From Undaria pinnatifida (lineage: Eukaryota; Sar; Phaeophyceae; Laminariales; Alariaceae): a DNA stretch of 64,000 nt. Under the pieces are notes generated by a model. The model searched no databases, had not been told where the DNA came from, and was given only the letters and a program-made list of their open reading frames with translations. The DNA is taken from assembly GCA_012845835.1 (NCBI GenBank), contig JABAKD010000019.1, positions 5,999,494-6,063,493 of the forward strand, written 5' to 3'. Both the position numbers and the translations under genes were made by a program. Shown in pieces: positions 46,321 to 60,100 of this stretch (positions within the stretch are counted from its first letter, which is position 1; every line of letters starts with the position of its first letter).

Positions 46321-47445
46321 GTATATATATGCCAACGCAACCGCTTGCTTGAAAACGACAAATAAAATTCCGCACACACCTGGTGCAGAGGAGACGCGGC
46401 CCGAAGATTGTTCAGTATACCGACGGTCAATATTATATGACGCCACCAACCAGCTAAATGTATGGCCGATGGACGAAAATTGACATGGCTGTATGAATGT
46501 AGTATATTATTTAAATGCATTATTATTAACAACAGCGGGGTAGGTATTATTAGTCCGTTTGACCACTTACTTACTTGCAAAAGGTTGACCAATTAATTAC
46601 TACCCAAACTAATAATCCTTACGTATTACTGTATAAAGGTGGCACGAGGATGAGGCAAAGCTGAGTAGACAGCGCCGCGCATCCGCCGTGGGTGGTGTCG
46701 AAGGGAACGGGGGGAGGGGGGGCAGCAGGAGGGGTAGAAGGAACACCGCACAAGGGTATGGGGGCAGGGGAGGGGACAGGAGGAGTAGAAGGGAAACCGC
46801 GGTAGATGAAAGTAGGAAGGAGACCGCAGACAGGGTAGCAAGGTACCAGGCCGACTAGTAGGTGGAACCTTTCTATCTATGCCACTCGTACCGCCAACTG
46901 CTGCGGCTGCTCGGAATGTGATGTCTTGGTACTTTGATTTTTCCGTGATTTTTTTTTTTTTTTTTCTTTCTTTTTTTTCTTTCCCCTTCTTATCCTTACG
47001 AAGGGAGTCTTGCATGGTGGGTAGGTGACGAGCCTGTTTTATTTGGCCCTCCCAGTCTTCCTTCTTTTACTTGTTTCTTTTTTCCGGGGTATTTTTTACC
47101 TTTCTTTCCCCCTTGCATGTATGTCCATTTTGGCTCATGCTCGGGGTATGTTTCTATCTCCCGAGCTTTGGCTCCCCTTTTTATTTATTTAGTTATTTAT
47201 TTATTTATTTATTTATTTATTTTGTCTTGATTTCTTTCGTTGTTTCTCTCTTTTACAAGGTATTTTGGTTTAATGAGAAGAACACAAAGGGGGGAGGGGG
47301 GGAAACAGGAGGAGTAGAAGGAAAGCCGTCCAAGGGAATGGGGGCAGGGGGAGCAACAGGAGGAATAGAAGGGAGACCGCGGTGGACGAAGGCAGGAAGG
47401 AGATGGCAGACAGGGTAGCAAGGTACCAGGCCGACTAGTAGGTAC
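46321..47445. repeat. intergenic with duplicated G/A-rich block
   Basis: A block of about 160 bp (46705-46867) ending GTAGCAAGGTACCAGGCCGA recurs at 47289-47446. Each contains two internal units with CAGGAGGAGTAGAAGG. Between them is T-rich low-complexity DNA with (TTTA)n at 47190-47220. No gene is recognised. Confidence 0.65.
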
Positions 47446-48830
47446 ATAGCACTTTTCGTCTTTTTCTGGGGTATTTTTTTCCCCTTTGTTCCCTCCTTGC
47501 GTGTCCAGGTTTTTGGCTCGCGTTCGGATTATCTTATTTTGGTTTTACTTTACTTTATTTTATTTTATTTTATTATGTTTCTTTTCCGAGCTTTGGCTCT
47601 CCTTTCCGGTTGGGTTGTTTCTTCGATTTCCCCTTCATTTTGTTTGTTTCATTTTTTGTTTTATTTTATTTTATCTTTGTTTTTATTTGTTTTCTTATTA
47701 TTATTTTGTTTTTGTTTTTGTTTTTGTTTTTGTTTATTTCGTATTTCTCTCTTCCAATGTATTTCTGTTGGTGACGTATGTATGTTGTGCCTGTCGTACC
47801 CAGTACTAGGGCATGACATTGCGTTGTCGAATGCATTACGATGCATTATCTCTGTGTCGTAGCTTGTGACCACAGAGCTGATATTTTTAGGGTGAAGAAT
47901 CAGTACGGACACTGGGTGTGCTGGATGTCGACGAGTAGAAGAACGGTTTAATGTGAAGAACACACACACACACATAACACTCTTCCCCCCTGAAACGGCG
48001 GGATAGCAGCAGCAGGTCGGCCGGATATACGGGCGGACCTGTCAATTATCCAAGCCGTTTCATTTCCTGGGTATATCGGGAGGAGAGTATTTTTCAAGTT
48101 CGACATGGTGGGGAAAGTCTGAAAAAGTTTATTCTAGGTGTATGTGGGATTCGAACCCACGACCCAAAAAGTCCATGGTCTGTCGACGACGCCACGCCAT
48201 TATTTGTTAAGGTATTAGTGGGGTGTTAGTCCGTTTGACCACACTTACTTGCGAAAGGTTAACCAATAGCTTGTACCCTTTTTTATTTTTATCTTTGTTT
48301 TTATTTGTTTTCTTATTTTGTTTTTGTTTTTTGTTTTTGTTTTTGTTTTTGTTTATTTCGTATTTCTCTCTTCCAATGTATTTCTGTTGCTGACGTATGT
48401 ATGTTGTGCCTGTCGTACCCAGTACTAGGGCATGACATTGCGTTGTCGAATGCATTACGATGCATTATCTCTGTGTCGTGGCTTGTGACCACAGAGCTGA
48501 TCTTTCTAGGGTGAAGAATCAGTACGGACACTGGGTGTGCTGGATGTCGACGAGTAGAAGAACGGTTTAATGTGAAGAACACACACACACACCCAAAAGA
48601 CAACACAGAGCTGATCTTTCTAGGGTGAAGAATCAGTACGGACACTGGGTGTGCTGGATGTCGACGAGTAGAAGAACGGTTTAATGTGAAGAACACACAC
48701 ACACCCAAAAGACAACACAGAGCTGATCTTTCTAGGGTGAAGAATCAGTACGGACACTGGGTGTGCCGGATGTCGACGAGTAGAAGAACGGTTTAATGTG
48801 AAGAACACACACACACCCAAACTAAGCCTT
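47446..48830. repeat. duplicated 0.3-kb segment and triplicated unit
   Basis: Segment 47690-47980 (TTTTGTTTTTG microsatellite, CTCTTCCAATGTATTTCTG, GTACCCAGTACTAGGGC, then the GGTGAAGAATCAG repeat) recurs at 48295-48595. The GGTGAAGAATCAG unit is then repeated twice more (48606-48713, 48716-48825), each copy joined by CCAAAAGACAACA. The tight identity suggests recent tandem duplication. Confidence 0.75.
47985..48275 (-). mobile_element. tRNA-related SINE-like repeat, copy 1
   Basis: On the minus strand the order is GGTTAACCTTTCGCAAG, TCAAACGGACTAACACC, AATGGCGTGGCGTCGTCGAC, AGACCATGGAC, then GTGGGTTCGAATCCCAC, a perfect T-arm with B-box, and a body with ATACCCAGGAAATGAAAC and GCCCGTATATCCGGCCGACC. 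A partial copy lies at 48835-48945, two tandem copies at 58430-58930 and fragments at 42630 and 46540. A tRNA-like internal promoter plus dispersed copies suggests a SINE; no poly-A tail is clear. Confidence 0.6.
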
Positions 48831-48945
48831 ATGACACTTTTCCCCCCTGAAACGGCGGCATAGCAGGTCGGCCGGATATACGGGCGGACCTGTCAATATC
48901 CAAGCGGTTTCATTTCCAGGGCATACCCGGGAGTCTCAGAGTATT

Positions 48946-49345
48946 TTTCACGTATGTGATGTGCAGCAGAAAATGCAGTAGTAGCAGCAGCAGCATCTAT
49001 CTACAAGCGGCCGCCGGTGTGCTGGTCCGTAGCCGTCTGCGGAGGAGGAGAGAAACCGGGAGAGGGAAATGATTTTGCCAAGCGCGTCGCAAACGAAGTA
49101 CCAGGAATTAATTGTTTCTAATCTGTAAGGCTGAACTAGAACGCCAACCAGCGGCGAAACTTTTCTAGCTTTGGGTTCTTGGAAAAACGGACGAAAAAAT
49201 AACCGTGGACCCGGAGAAATGGAGCCGACCGCTACATAAACGCCTCTGAATATAATCGAACTCCTGCGTAAATTGAATCGAACTCATCGAACTTGAACTC
49301 CATCACTGTTCGTTGTTGTTGTGCGCTGTGCCCGTGCTGAGAGAA
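48946..49345. other. intergenic, upstream of the carrier gene
   Basis: Only a short CAG run (48970-48990) stands out. The promoter of the carrier gene is expected here if exon 1 is right; none is recognisable. Confidence 0.4.
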
Positions 49346-52300
49346 ATGGACGCGTACGCGGAAACCATTGGGTACTTCTCGACGACATCAGCTATGCTTG
49401 GGAGGCGAGAACCTCGGAACAGGCAGTGCAACACCGACGACAGCAGCAGCAGCAGCAACTGCTGCGCCGGCAGAAGGAATTGCAGGAGAAGCAGTGGCAG
49501 CAGCATTTGCATCCTTCTCCTCGTTGCACTCGTCCACCTCGTTCGAGGGTCTACCGACGTCGGCTCGGCGCCGATCCCTCGCAGAGCTCCACCCAATCCG
49601 ACCCTCTGCGATGCCTCGATATTGCCACCTTGGAGGGTTCTGCCGGCACACGAGGCAGATACTTTGACCGGCGGACGCGGGCTCTCTCCATTACCCAGCA
49701 ACCACACTTCTACAACTGCTGCTGATGCGAGCACAGCGTTTGCCCTTCCTGATGATCTGCACAAGCGATTCCCGAAGATTCCACGCATCGGACGACCAGC
49801 TTTCTTGGTGAGCACTCGCTCACAGCCGGGAGAAGGAGGGGGTGGGGGGGGCTGATACGAGAGAAAAGGTCGTTTCTTGGGGGCGCGACGTCGCTGGAGA
49901 TGGGGTTGGGAGAAACTGCTGGGAGCTTTTTGTTTTTTCGTTTTTTTCGTTTTTCTACGTTCTGCTTTCCGGTGGAGGAGCGTTTCATGTTCATGCGGTT
50001 CGTCGCATAGCCCATAGCGTAGTTAGTAGGCGGCGAGATGACGGCTGGTCACAACTTGCAGCACTTTGCAGAAACCACCCTGCACCCTACGCTGCTGCTG
50101 TGCCTACACATCAAGCGTAAACCCAGCGGTAGAAATAGCAGCAGCAATACTATCACACATATTCTCTCACACCGCTGTAATACTCGTATTAATAGTAGAT
50201 AACACAACAGAGTAAGTCGTTTCTAGCGACCAAAAGAAATTTCCCAAGATTGTTTTGGCAAGAAAAAAATGGCAAGACTTTCCAAAAAGACGAAACCAAA
50301 ACTTTTTGTCGCGAAACACTGCGCATTTGGCAAGTTTTTTTATATTTGGCAAGTTCCGGGGTCATCATTACGCCCTCAAATTTTATTCAAACCCCTCACA
50401 GCCGCAGCAGCAGGGAGCCAACGGCACGCCGGCCCTCTCAGGAGTAAATGCTGGCGCAGAAAGGACTCCAGGCTAGAGTTGTGCCGTTGTGCCCCGGCCT
50501 CAGAATTCTGGACCGGGTACCCGGCCCGGTTTTGAGGGATTCAGACTGGCCCGGCCCGGGTACGCGGCGGGTCGGAGGACCCGGGTACCCGGCGTATCAT
50601 ACCGTATTTACGTATTTACCCCCCCCGCGCTTGCTTTTAGCGGCCTGGAAGCGGAAAGGTACTCAAACGACGTGGTAAGGAGGTAGGTGGGAGAAGAAGA
50701 CTCGATTTTGTCTCTTACTGTACGACGAATCTTGACAAATAACAGCAGAAGGCAAGGGGGGTGGATATCTCTACTTTGTGGCAGAGTGAAAATAACGTAG
50801 GTTAGACCGAGTTTTGTTTTCGTTGATACATGATACATGATACTGACCTGTGATACTGCTGTCATACCCTTGTTGCCTATTGCGCTCGTCATCAGCAGAA
50901 TCCTACTCCGAGTATGATTGCTCGAATTTCATGCGACACATCCCGTCACCGACAGACAGCAGAGGAGAATATAATGTATATTGATGCTGGGGAAACATTG
51001 GCCCACCCGCCCACACCATACCTATCGAAACAGATGAACAGACCTCGCTCCTCCCTCTCTCCTATCCAATATCAACTATCAAGCCCGCACGGGGAAACCA
51101 TTGTGTTCGATCTATTTCCGCCACCCCTCCGTTTCTCCGATATCAGCAAGATCGAGGGAGACTTCTGAAATATGTTCTGGGTTCTGCATTGGCAACCAAG
51201 AAGCCAAGGAATGAAAACATGCGAATTATGCCAGCTACTCTGCTAGACATTGAGCAAGTGTTTCGTGTTGGAACAATTCAAACACCGAACCTCGGTCAAC
51301 AACTCAGGTACGAGTATCGTGTGTGTTGTGTGTTGGGTATCTTGGTGTGCTGTGTGCAGCAAGTTTTCAAGGGCTCCGTATATCGTAGAACCGGGTACCT
51401 GGGTACCCGGGTACCCGGGTACCCGGGGCACAGATACCCGCGGGTCGCAGACTTGGACCGGTCCGGTTCCGGTCCCGGCCGGGCCGGGTACCCGGCACCG
51501 GGTACCCGGTTCTCGCCTAACCGGGGCACAATTCTACTCCAGGTACAGCCCATGTACCTCAGAGGCTGGCAGTCCTTCCAGCCCGGTCAAATTTGCCTGG
51601 GAAAAGCTGGGGCCGTTGCATTTTTTGATGATGCCTACCGAGGACCAACGCCCGAATGGGTAGGGTGGACCGTAACTGGACCAAGTCCGGCGGAAGGCCA
51701 TCTCCCATGGCCAGGGGTTTTGTTAGTGGGTGAGCTTGCGCAAGTCCCACACTACCCGGAAAGATGACATTCCGGGTGGCTATCTCCACCGAAACTGACC
51801 CTCAGGGGACAGGCCGGGTCGACATACACACGCACCCGTATACAACGGCAGCTTGCGCTGCCGGGGTTGTAACGAAGACCACTCATAGGGACAGCTTACG
51901 CTATACCTACAATGGGACCCGAAGGGTGCGCCAGCAAGCGTTGGGCTGCGAAAGCAACTGAGTTAAATCGACACACGACGCGTATGAAAATACGTGAAAG
52001 TGTGGTGAGCTAAAGCTTTATTTTTCCCCATCCGCCGGAGGATAAAAAAAAAAAAAAAAAGATGCCTCAGCACCCGCTCCAAACGACCCCATGTGGCATC
52101 CACGCGGGCCTCACGGCCAGTGTCGCCAGCCCTGTCATAGCTGCTGCCAATGACATTGTGTATCCTCCGTACCTCCCGCTATTACAGAAGTTAGAGCAAG
52201 TCTAGCGTCGGGCGTCGCGGGGTGGTCTGGTTTGTACGACCTTGCGTTGGCGCAACTGGCCTAAAATGGCAAATGAAATGGCAAGTATCACTTTCCAAAA

Positions 52301-55300
52301 ACTTGTCAACGAAGCGGAACGGAATACCCCAAAAAACTTGAGCAAGTTTTGCTATTTTGGCAAGTCCAAATTTACAAAAACTTGCCAAATGGCAAGAAAC
52401 TTGCCAACAAAAGTGTCGTTTCCCTAAACAGCAATATTACCAATATTACGTACAGCATATTACGTACAGCAGTAGGAACAACAGAAGAGTAACCTTGGAG
52501 TAGGTAAAAGTATGCGGGACAATCGTGTCAAAAGTCAACACATATGCACAGATAAGCAAAGGCTACGTACGATAATACGGTAGATTATTTCTTGACTTGA
52601 GACTTGAGACTGAGAGTGCACAACATTATACGAAGTATCGTAAAGTCGAAGGAACACAGGAGACAAGAGCGGCGGCAGTCGCAGCTTACACACTCTTCGT
52701 ACGCATTATTTCAGATTTTAGAGCGCCAGTTTTCTTGTTTAGGTGTCTATTGTGTTATATACTATTGCTATAACTAGTGTGCAAACGAGTATTGGTAGTG
52801 GTGGTTATTGGGTTCGTTGTTTTGCGCTTCTAGTATTTGTGGTCTGGACTTTGGGTTTTGTCGTAATGTTTTTGACTGTTGACACTTGACGCTGCACATT
52901 GTCGGATGGCAAATGAAGTGACAAAACCGATTGACCACCCAACCAAATCAATCAACGAACCAACAAATCGACCAAGCTATCGAACTATCTATCAATCAAT
53001 CAACCAACGAACCAACGAACCAATCAATCAACCACCCTTGTAGTCAATCATCCAATCAATGGACTAACCAATCAACCAACCTCCGCTTCCTCCGTCGCCC
53101 CTGTTGCCCGCCTTCTCCTCCCCTCTCACAGGACAACGATGGTGGCGTGGGGAGTATTGTGAGGGACTTCAAGATGGCACTAGCTGGAGCGCTGGCGGGC
53201 GCGGTGGCGACAGGTGGGAGGGAATAGGCAACGCTACGCCCCCCCCCCCCTTCCCCCTCCAACCTCCCCCATCCAACCTCCCCCCTCTTAGTTTCTCCAC
53301 GGTTCAATCGGAATCATTACAAGACGAGAGTGCTAGCGAGAGAACCTAGCAACAGGAAAAATATGCAGTGGCACAATCCACACGTCGGGCAGATCGCGAT
53401 ATAGATCGTACAGATCATATAGATTATCTACTGTAACTTCTATATCTGTCGTTGTGACATGTTGTGCAGGATCTGTGTAGAACATACCAAAAAAAAATTG
53501 GATACATGTCCTCTTAATAGATCATTCAGATCATCCGAATCTCACTCGGCAACATGATCTATCGGCCAGGCAGATCATATATAGTACATCAGAGATATGT
53601 CTGCCCTGAAACACATACCAGGTATCGATGTTGAACAGGAAAATTATCTGTCCGATGCATGGGAACGTCGCCAGAGGGAAAATCGCTCTAGAGGATGAAT
53701 CGGTAGAGGGCTAATCCGAGCAACGTCGTCTTTCTCGGGGGGGGGGTTATATATTGCACCCTTGCGCTCCGCCCGCCCCCCATCGGGGGTTTCGAATTTT
53801 GATGTTTTTTTTGTTGTGTGTGTTTTCTGGTGCAGCTGCGTTGTTTCCTATCGACACAGCCAAGACTCTTCGCCAGGCGGACCCGCGAGCTTTCCGAGGC
53901 ACCCGCGAGGCGCTGGCGCACATCTGCAGGTGAGGGGGGGAAGAGCGCCGATCGGGCCGAGAAAAGGGCTCAACAAAGGAACACCCACGAATGTATCACA
54001 CAGAGCTTAACAACGTAAAGAGTGAAAACCATGCAGCAATAACGAGCACCCACTATTGTAGTGTACCACACAAAGCTCCAAAAGTGAAATAGTAAAAGCA
54101 GCAGTTCACCACAAAAAGATACCTGGTACATGTTAACATGTTTTTTTGTACTTGCGCACCTTCGCGCGTGCAGTGAGTCGCGGCTCGGCTCTTTCACCCA
54201 ACAAGAAGGGGACCAGGTGTCACCCCCACTCCTGCTCCCTCATTCCCACCCCGCCCCAACTCCCACCTCCCCCCCTTCCACCTCCGACCCCCTTCCACCC
54301 TCCCCCCCTCCCACCGCCACTCCCACCTGTCCCCTCCAACCCCTACCCCACCCCCCACGCTCACACCCCAATCCCCACCTCACCCCTCCCCTCCCGCTAC
54401 CACCTACTCCCACTCCCTACCCCTAGACCTCAGTTCCATTACACTGTACCCCCCCCCCCCCCCCCGCCCCCCCCCCCGCCCCCCCCCCCGCCCCCCCCCG
54501 CCCCCCACCCCCTTGCACCCCTTAGAACACGTGGCCCGCTATCGGTCTACACGGGCATCCCGACCGCAGTGCTCGGAGCCATGCCATCCAGCGCTCTTTA
54601 TTTCGGAACTTACGAGGCGGTTAAGACACGGCTAATGCGGGTCGCCGCAGAGAAATTTCCCGTCTCAAACGCTTCCGCAAGGGGCATTTTTGGGAAGGGA
54701 AGAGGGGAAGGAGGTCAATGGGAATGGGAAGAAGAGGTGGGGGAGGGAGGGGGAGGGGGCGGGGTGGCTGGGGGCAGAAGGGGGGGAGGGGGGGGGAGGA
54801 GGAGGAGGAGGGGGGGGGGTGGGGGCGTGCATCCGGTTGCGAGAGCAGGGGCTCACGCGGTGGCGGCGGCGTGCGGGAATGCGGCGAGCAGCCTTGTTTT
54901 TGTGCCGAAGGAATACGTCAAACAGACCTTGCAGGTACGTACTGGGTATACGTGACTGGACTGGACTGGACTGGACTGGTCTGGGCGGGGTTAGGCAGCA
55001 GCGGTATTTGTAGGACTTGGCAACAGCAGTATTGCGGAACTGGGCAGTACAGTAGTACTGCAAAACTGGACAGCAGCTGTATCCGCAGGGCTGGGCACCA
55101 GCAGTGTTGCATGTCTGTGTTGCTGCTAGGGTAGAGGCGCATTTGTGTTGGTCTGGCGCGTTTGTGGCTCAGCGTGAGTCGTTTGTTACTGGAGACTACT
55201 GTCAACAATGTCAATGTCAATAATGGATAATTACGCGTGCTACGATAGACGTACGTAGCACGCTTTGGCCGTTTTTTTTCCTGAATCAAGGGGCTCCTTA

Positions 55301-57018
55301 ACCCAAAATCGTCGAAAATTGGCAATTTTTGTTTTTTGCAATATCGTTTTTTGGTGTACCTAGGCCATGGGTTTTGTTAATCGAATTGCACCTGGATGTT
55401 TGCTCAAGATCAGTTTTTGGGTCAAGAAAGGTTGAGAAAGGCATAGGGCTCCTCAAGTCAGGATCCCCCCCAAAAAAATTTGGTGCACCTCTGCCGAAGC
55501 GCGTGTCTAGTTGACTTTGACCGCACCACCCAACAAATATCTAGTCACCCTCTTGGGACCCATTCATATCGGTGTCCTATGTTATTGTGTTTTTTCGACC
55601 ATGCCTAACTAACCGTAAACCTAATTCTAACCCTAACCCATGCAAAGGACCGGTCGAAGTGCCCCCATAATGGCATCACTGTGGTAAAATGGTTGGACAT
55701 GTCAAATAATGTGTAGCACTGATTCGTATGGACCAAAACACACTGATAGAGTGTGATATTTTCAATCAGCCGCGTAGGAAGAACATCCAGCAGGTACGAG
55801 CAGCACCGCCATGCTCCACGCGTGTCGCGTCGCACGGCTAGCTCCTTACCGTGCAGTTCGGACACGACACATCCCCTATAGATGCGTACCCCAGTGACCC
55901 GGGCTGCTTCGTGTGATCGATGCATATAATTGCAATCTTTCGTCGTCAATTTTTCCCTCGGAAGTCTCCAGGGGGGTAATATCTGTGAAGTCCAGCCTAC
56001 TCACAGTCCCTACGTTTTTTTGGTGCGTGTGGCCACGCCTCTCAACTGTGTCGGTGGCTAGCTGTATGGGCCGGGTTTGCTTCCTACGGTAGATGGATGG
56101 CTTGGTGAGTGTCGTGTGGTGTTGGTGTGGTGGGGTTTTGCGCTAAAGCCAGTCGTGACCCCTCATTGGTGCGGTGCCATGCCAGACGACGATACAAACA
56201 CTAAAGTGGGACCCCGCACTAATACTATTTTGAGAACCCGCAATAAAGTGGAAAACCGCACTAAAGTGGGACCCCGCACTTCTAGTATATTGGGAACCCG
56301 CACAAAAGTGGAAAACCACACTATAGTGGGAGCCCGCACTAAAGTGGGACCCCGCCCTAAAGTGGGACCCCGTACTATCCCGACATGGTGCAGTACGGTA
56401 GTAATCTACAGGACGAGGTTGTGACAAGCTATTTTCTCGGCACGGAATGGTACCGCACTCACGCGGGACCATGACTGCTGTGCGCTGAACTGGGGTTTCT
56501 GTTCTGGAGGCGAGAAGGGGGGGGGGGGGGGGTTACGGCGCTGTTTTGAGTCTTCGTTTCTTTGCGAGGAGTGGTGGTGGTGGTGGTTGGAGTGGTGTTG
56601 ATGTTGGTAGTGTTGTTGGTGTTGGGGGTGCTGTTGCTGTAGTTGCTGCTGTTGATGTCGGTGTTGATGTTGGTGCTGGGGTTGTATGTTGTTGCTGTTG
56701 TTGCTGTTATTTTTGGCGCCGATACTGTTTTGCAACGGGGGTGGTAGCTGTACCCCCCCCTCCTGCCTTTGTATATTGGCGCCGGGTGTGGGGGCTGAAC
56801 ACAAATCAAGACCGGTTTCATAGCACATTTCCCCCTCGCACCCTAGACTAACTGCCGCCTTACACGTTTTCTTTGTTTTTAGTCAAAAGCGATTTTGCCG
56901 CGCCCATTAGTAGTACGAGTACTACTGGAAAATTCCTCTTAATTTCAAGTACTTGTCCCTAAAAACGTGAGAATAAGTCTCAAGGGTGAAAAGTGCTCTC
57001 TCCGGTATCCCCAGGAAA

Positions 57019-57101
<83 letters not shown>

Positions 57102-60100
57102 TTGTTGTTGTTTTTGTTGTTCTTGATGTTCTTATCGTTCTTGTTCTTGTTCTTGGTCTTGGTCTTGGTCTTGTTGTTCTTGTTCTTGTTCTTGTTCTTG
57201 TTCTTGTACTCGTTCTTGTTCTTGTTCTTGTTCTTGTTCTTGGTGCTCTTGGTGTTGGTGTTGGGGTTTGTTGCCGTTGGTGCTGTTGCTGTTGCTGTTG
57301 CTGTTGCTTGTGTTAGTGCTGATGCTGGTGTTGTTGCTGTTATTGTTGGCGCTGACACTGTTTTGCAATGGGGGTGTTCGCAACCCCCCCCCCCCCCCCC
57401 TGCCAAAATATCTGTATAGTAGTAGTTGGCCTCGGTTGGCGTTGATGCTGTTAAACATTATACTTCGAAGTATTTATGTTGGGGTTGGCGTTGGTTGGCA
57501 ACAACGCTGTAAAACATGTCAATCACTGCGTGAGCTATACAATCAGGGTACCTTTTTTTTTTTTTTTTGGCGCTCACCAGGACGGTTATCGAGTAAGGTC
57601 ATATTGTGCGGGGTGGAGAACCGTAACTCCGCACAATGGGAATGATCGCATCACGTAGTGTGAATATGGTAAGGCACCCACGAGCTAGTGAATGATCGCA
57701 TCACGTAGTGTGAATATGGTAAGGCACCCACGAGGCAGTTACATGGTAATTCCCATTGCTGTCTCTGGAGTGGCCAAACCAGGAAACAAAGTAACTCATT
57801 GGCGCTGTAATCCATGAGCAAGAAGTAGACACAAGGCCCCGAAGTCCGTCTTACGAGCGGTTCTTGAAATAATGCAGTTCACCCTTCATGCGACTCGCCG
57901 AGCACTTCACGGCGCTTCGCGCTTGGTGCAAGCAATGTCTGCCTGGTTGGTAAAAACTCGACGTGGTCCGTCCCAGCATGGTAGGGACGCGAGGGTCTAT
58001 GGTCTATCGACTACGGCCATGCACAAACTGAGTACACCCCCGCCCAGCCCCTGCCTTTTCGGCAATTTGCGCCGGGCGCGGGCCCTGAACTTGCAAGACC
58101 GGTCTCATAGCACTTATTCCCCTCCCACCCTATTGAATCGCCGAGCACCTCACGGCGCTTCGCGCTTGATGCAAGCAATGAGTGCCTGGTTGGTGAAAAT
58201 CCGACGTGGTCCGTCCCGGCATAGTAGGGACGTTAGATTCTATGGTCATACGACTACGGCAATGCATAAACTGAGTACACCCCCACCCCATTAATAGACT
58301 AACTGCCGCCCTACGCTAAAAATTTTGTTTTTGGTCAAAACTGGCCTTGACGCGACCAAAAGTAATAAAGAATACGTTTTGATTGTTTCCCCGAATCTAT
58401 GCCCAAGTACTTGTCCCCTAGAAACGCGGGGAATAATTATGAACGGTAAAAAATACTCTTCCCAGTATCCCCAGGAAACGGAACCGCGAGGATATTGGTA
58501 CGTCGGCTCGTATATCCGTCCGACCTGCTATCCCGACGGTCTAGTGGGGGGAGTGTTATGTGTCTTGGTTTGGGTAGGCAACTGGTTAACCCTTTGCCGG
58601 TGGTGAAACGGATTCATACCCTCTGATACCTTGAAAAATGGCGTCGTCGACAGACTATGGGTTCTGGGTCTTGGGTTCGAAGCTCACCATCCACCAAAAT
58701 ACCTTTTACGACGTTCCCCGTGACGAACTTGAAAGTACTCTCCCCGGTATCCCCAGGAAATGGAACCGCGTGGGTATTGATACGCCCGCCCGTGTATCCG
58801 GCTCACCTACCATCCCGCCGATCCAGGGGTGGCTGGTGTTGTAAGGCTTTGTTTGAGTAGGTAATTGGTTAACCATTTACGAGTGGCCAGACGGACTAGT
58901 ACGCTCTAATACCTTAACGAATGGGTTAGGTCCAGACGCGTGCTACGATAGAGATTTTAAGGTATACCGCTTTTTGGCCAACACGTTTTGTAAATGGCGA
59001 GGCTGCCTTAGCCCAAAATCATCGGAATGTCGCATTCTCGTTTTGCAAAATGATGGTTTTGTTTACCTGGGCCACGGGTTTTTGACGATCAGATTTAGCA
59101 CTTTGAGTTTGCCCCAACATGTTTTTTCTAGTGGGGTTTCAGGTATGAAGCTCCCTCCGCAAGTGAGGGGTAGTATTGGAAAAATAAATGGCCGTGTCAC
59201 CTCTACTGTGTAGCATGTATTGCGTCGCCAAAAGGGGCCAACAAACGCCCTAGAACGCTGGTGTCTAATTAATTTATTTATTTTTACTCTTTTTTCTTAT
59301 CTTTTCACAAACATCTACCTTCTTCCAGCTTCTGGACAAAAGCCGTGGTCACAGATGTCGTCCCTTCCCCCCCCCCGGTTCTTGCCTTCAATTTTCGTCG
59401 CGCATAGGGTTCGGCAATCCTTCTGCTCGTCGATTTTTCATCGAGTGTTATTACTACAAACTGGTTCACGTAAAAAACACCCAAACTCTCTCCCCGGCGA
59501 ATGAATGCCGCTCGCAATATCCAGTCAAACGGTGAATATTTGGTGTCATACTGACCCCCATGACCAATGGAGGAGGGTGACAGGGTGACATGGCCAGTTC
59601 TTTTTGACGGCCTCGGGCTGTCTCTACAGTAGGAGCAAAAAAAAAAAACTCATACAGGTACGATCGACCAATGACATTCAGGCTTTTTCCAAGCGCAGGC
59701 GAGAAAAAAAAATTGCGCCGCATTTTGCACGAATCGGTTGGAGGTACTCCAAGGCATGTCTCTAGAATTTTTCGCGCAAAAATTCGAAGATCTGACCTAC
59801 CTGTGTTAACATTAAGCAGAATCTAGCGAAAAAACTTGATCCTAGACTAAAACCACGTAATTTTAAGGGAAAATTGTATCTTGACCATTTTTCCGCACAA
59901 AAGTCCAATGTGCACGCCGTTTTTGAGAGATGGACCCTGAAATTTTGCACACTTGTTCTACATGCCCATCCCGAGGTCTGACCTCCGGGAGTTTTTCTTT
60001 TTTTTTTTCGCCGAAAATTTTTGGTCCAAGGTGGGCCACATTTTCAGAAAAATCTTAACTGACGAAAAATCAGACAAAACAAACAAGACGACAGGTGTGG

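Noticed and set aside
48120-48210. Functional tRNA gene on the minus strand
   Set aside because: The T-arm is perfect, but D- and anticodon arms do not fold and the same sequence recurs as part of a dispersed repeat.
54140-54525. Coding sequence upstream of the AG at 54525
   Set aside because: The Pro/His/Thr-rich reading is an effect of the C-rich polypyrimidine tract. The carrier homology and phase-2 join start exactly at 54526.
56945-57420. Poly-Asn, poly-Leu and poly-Val ORFs
   Set aside because: They are translations of the GTT/CTTGTT microsatellite inside a carrier intron.
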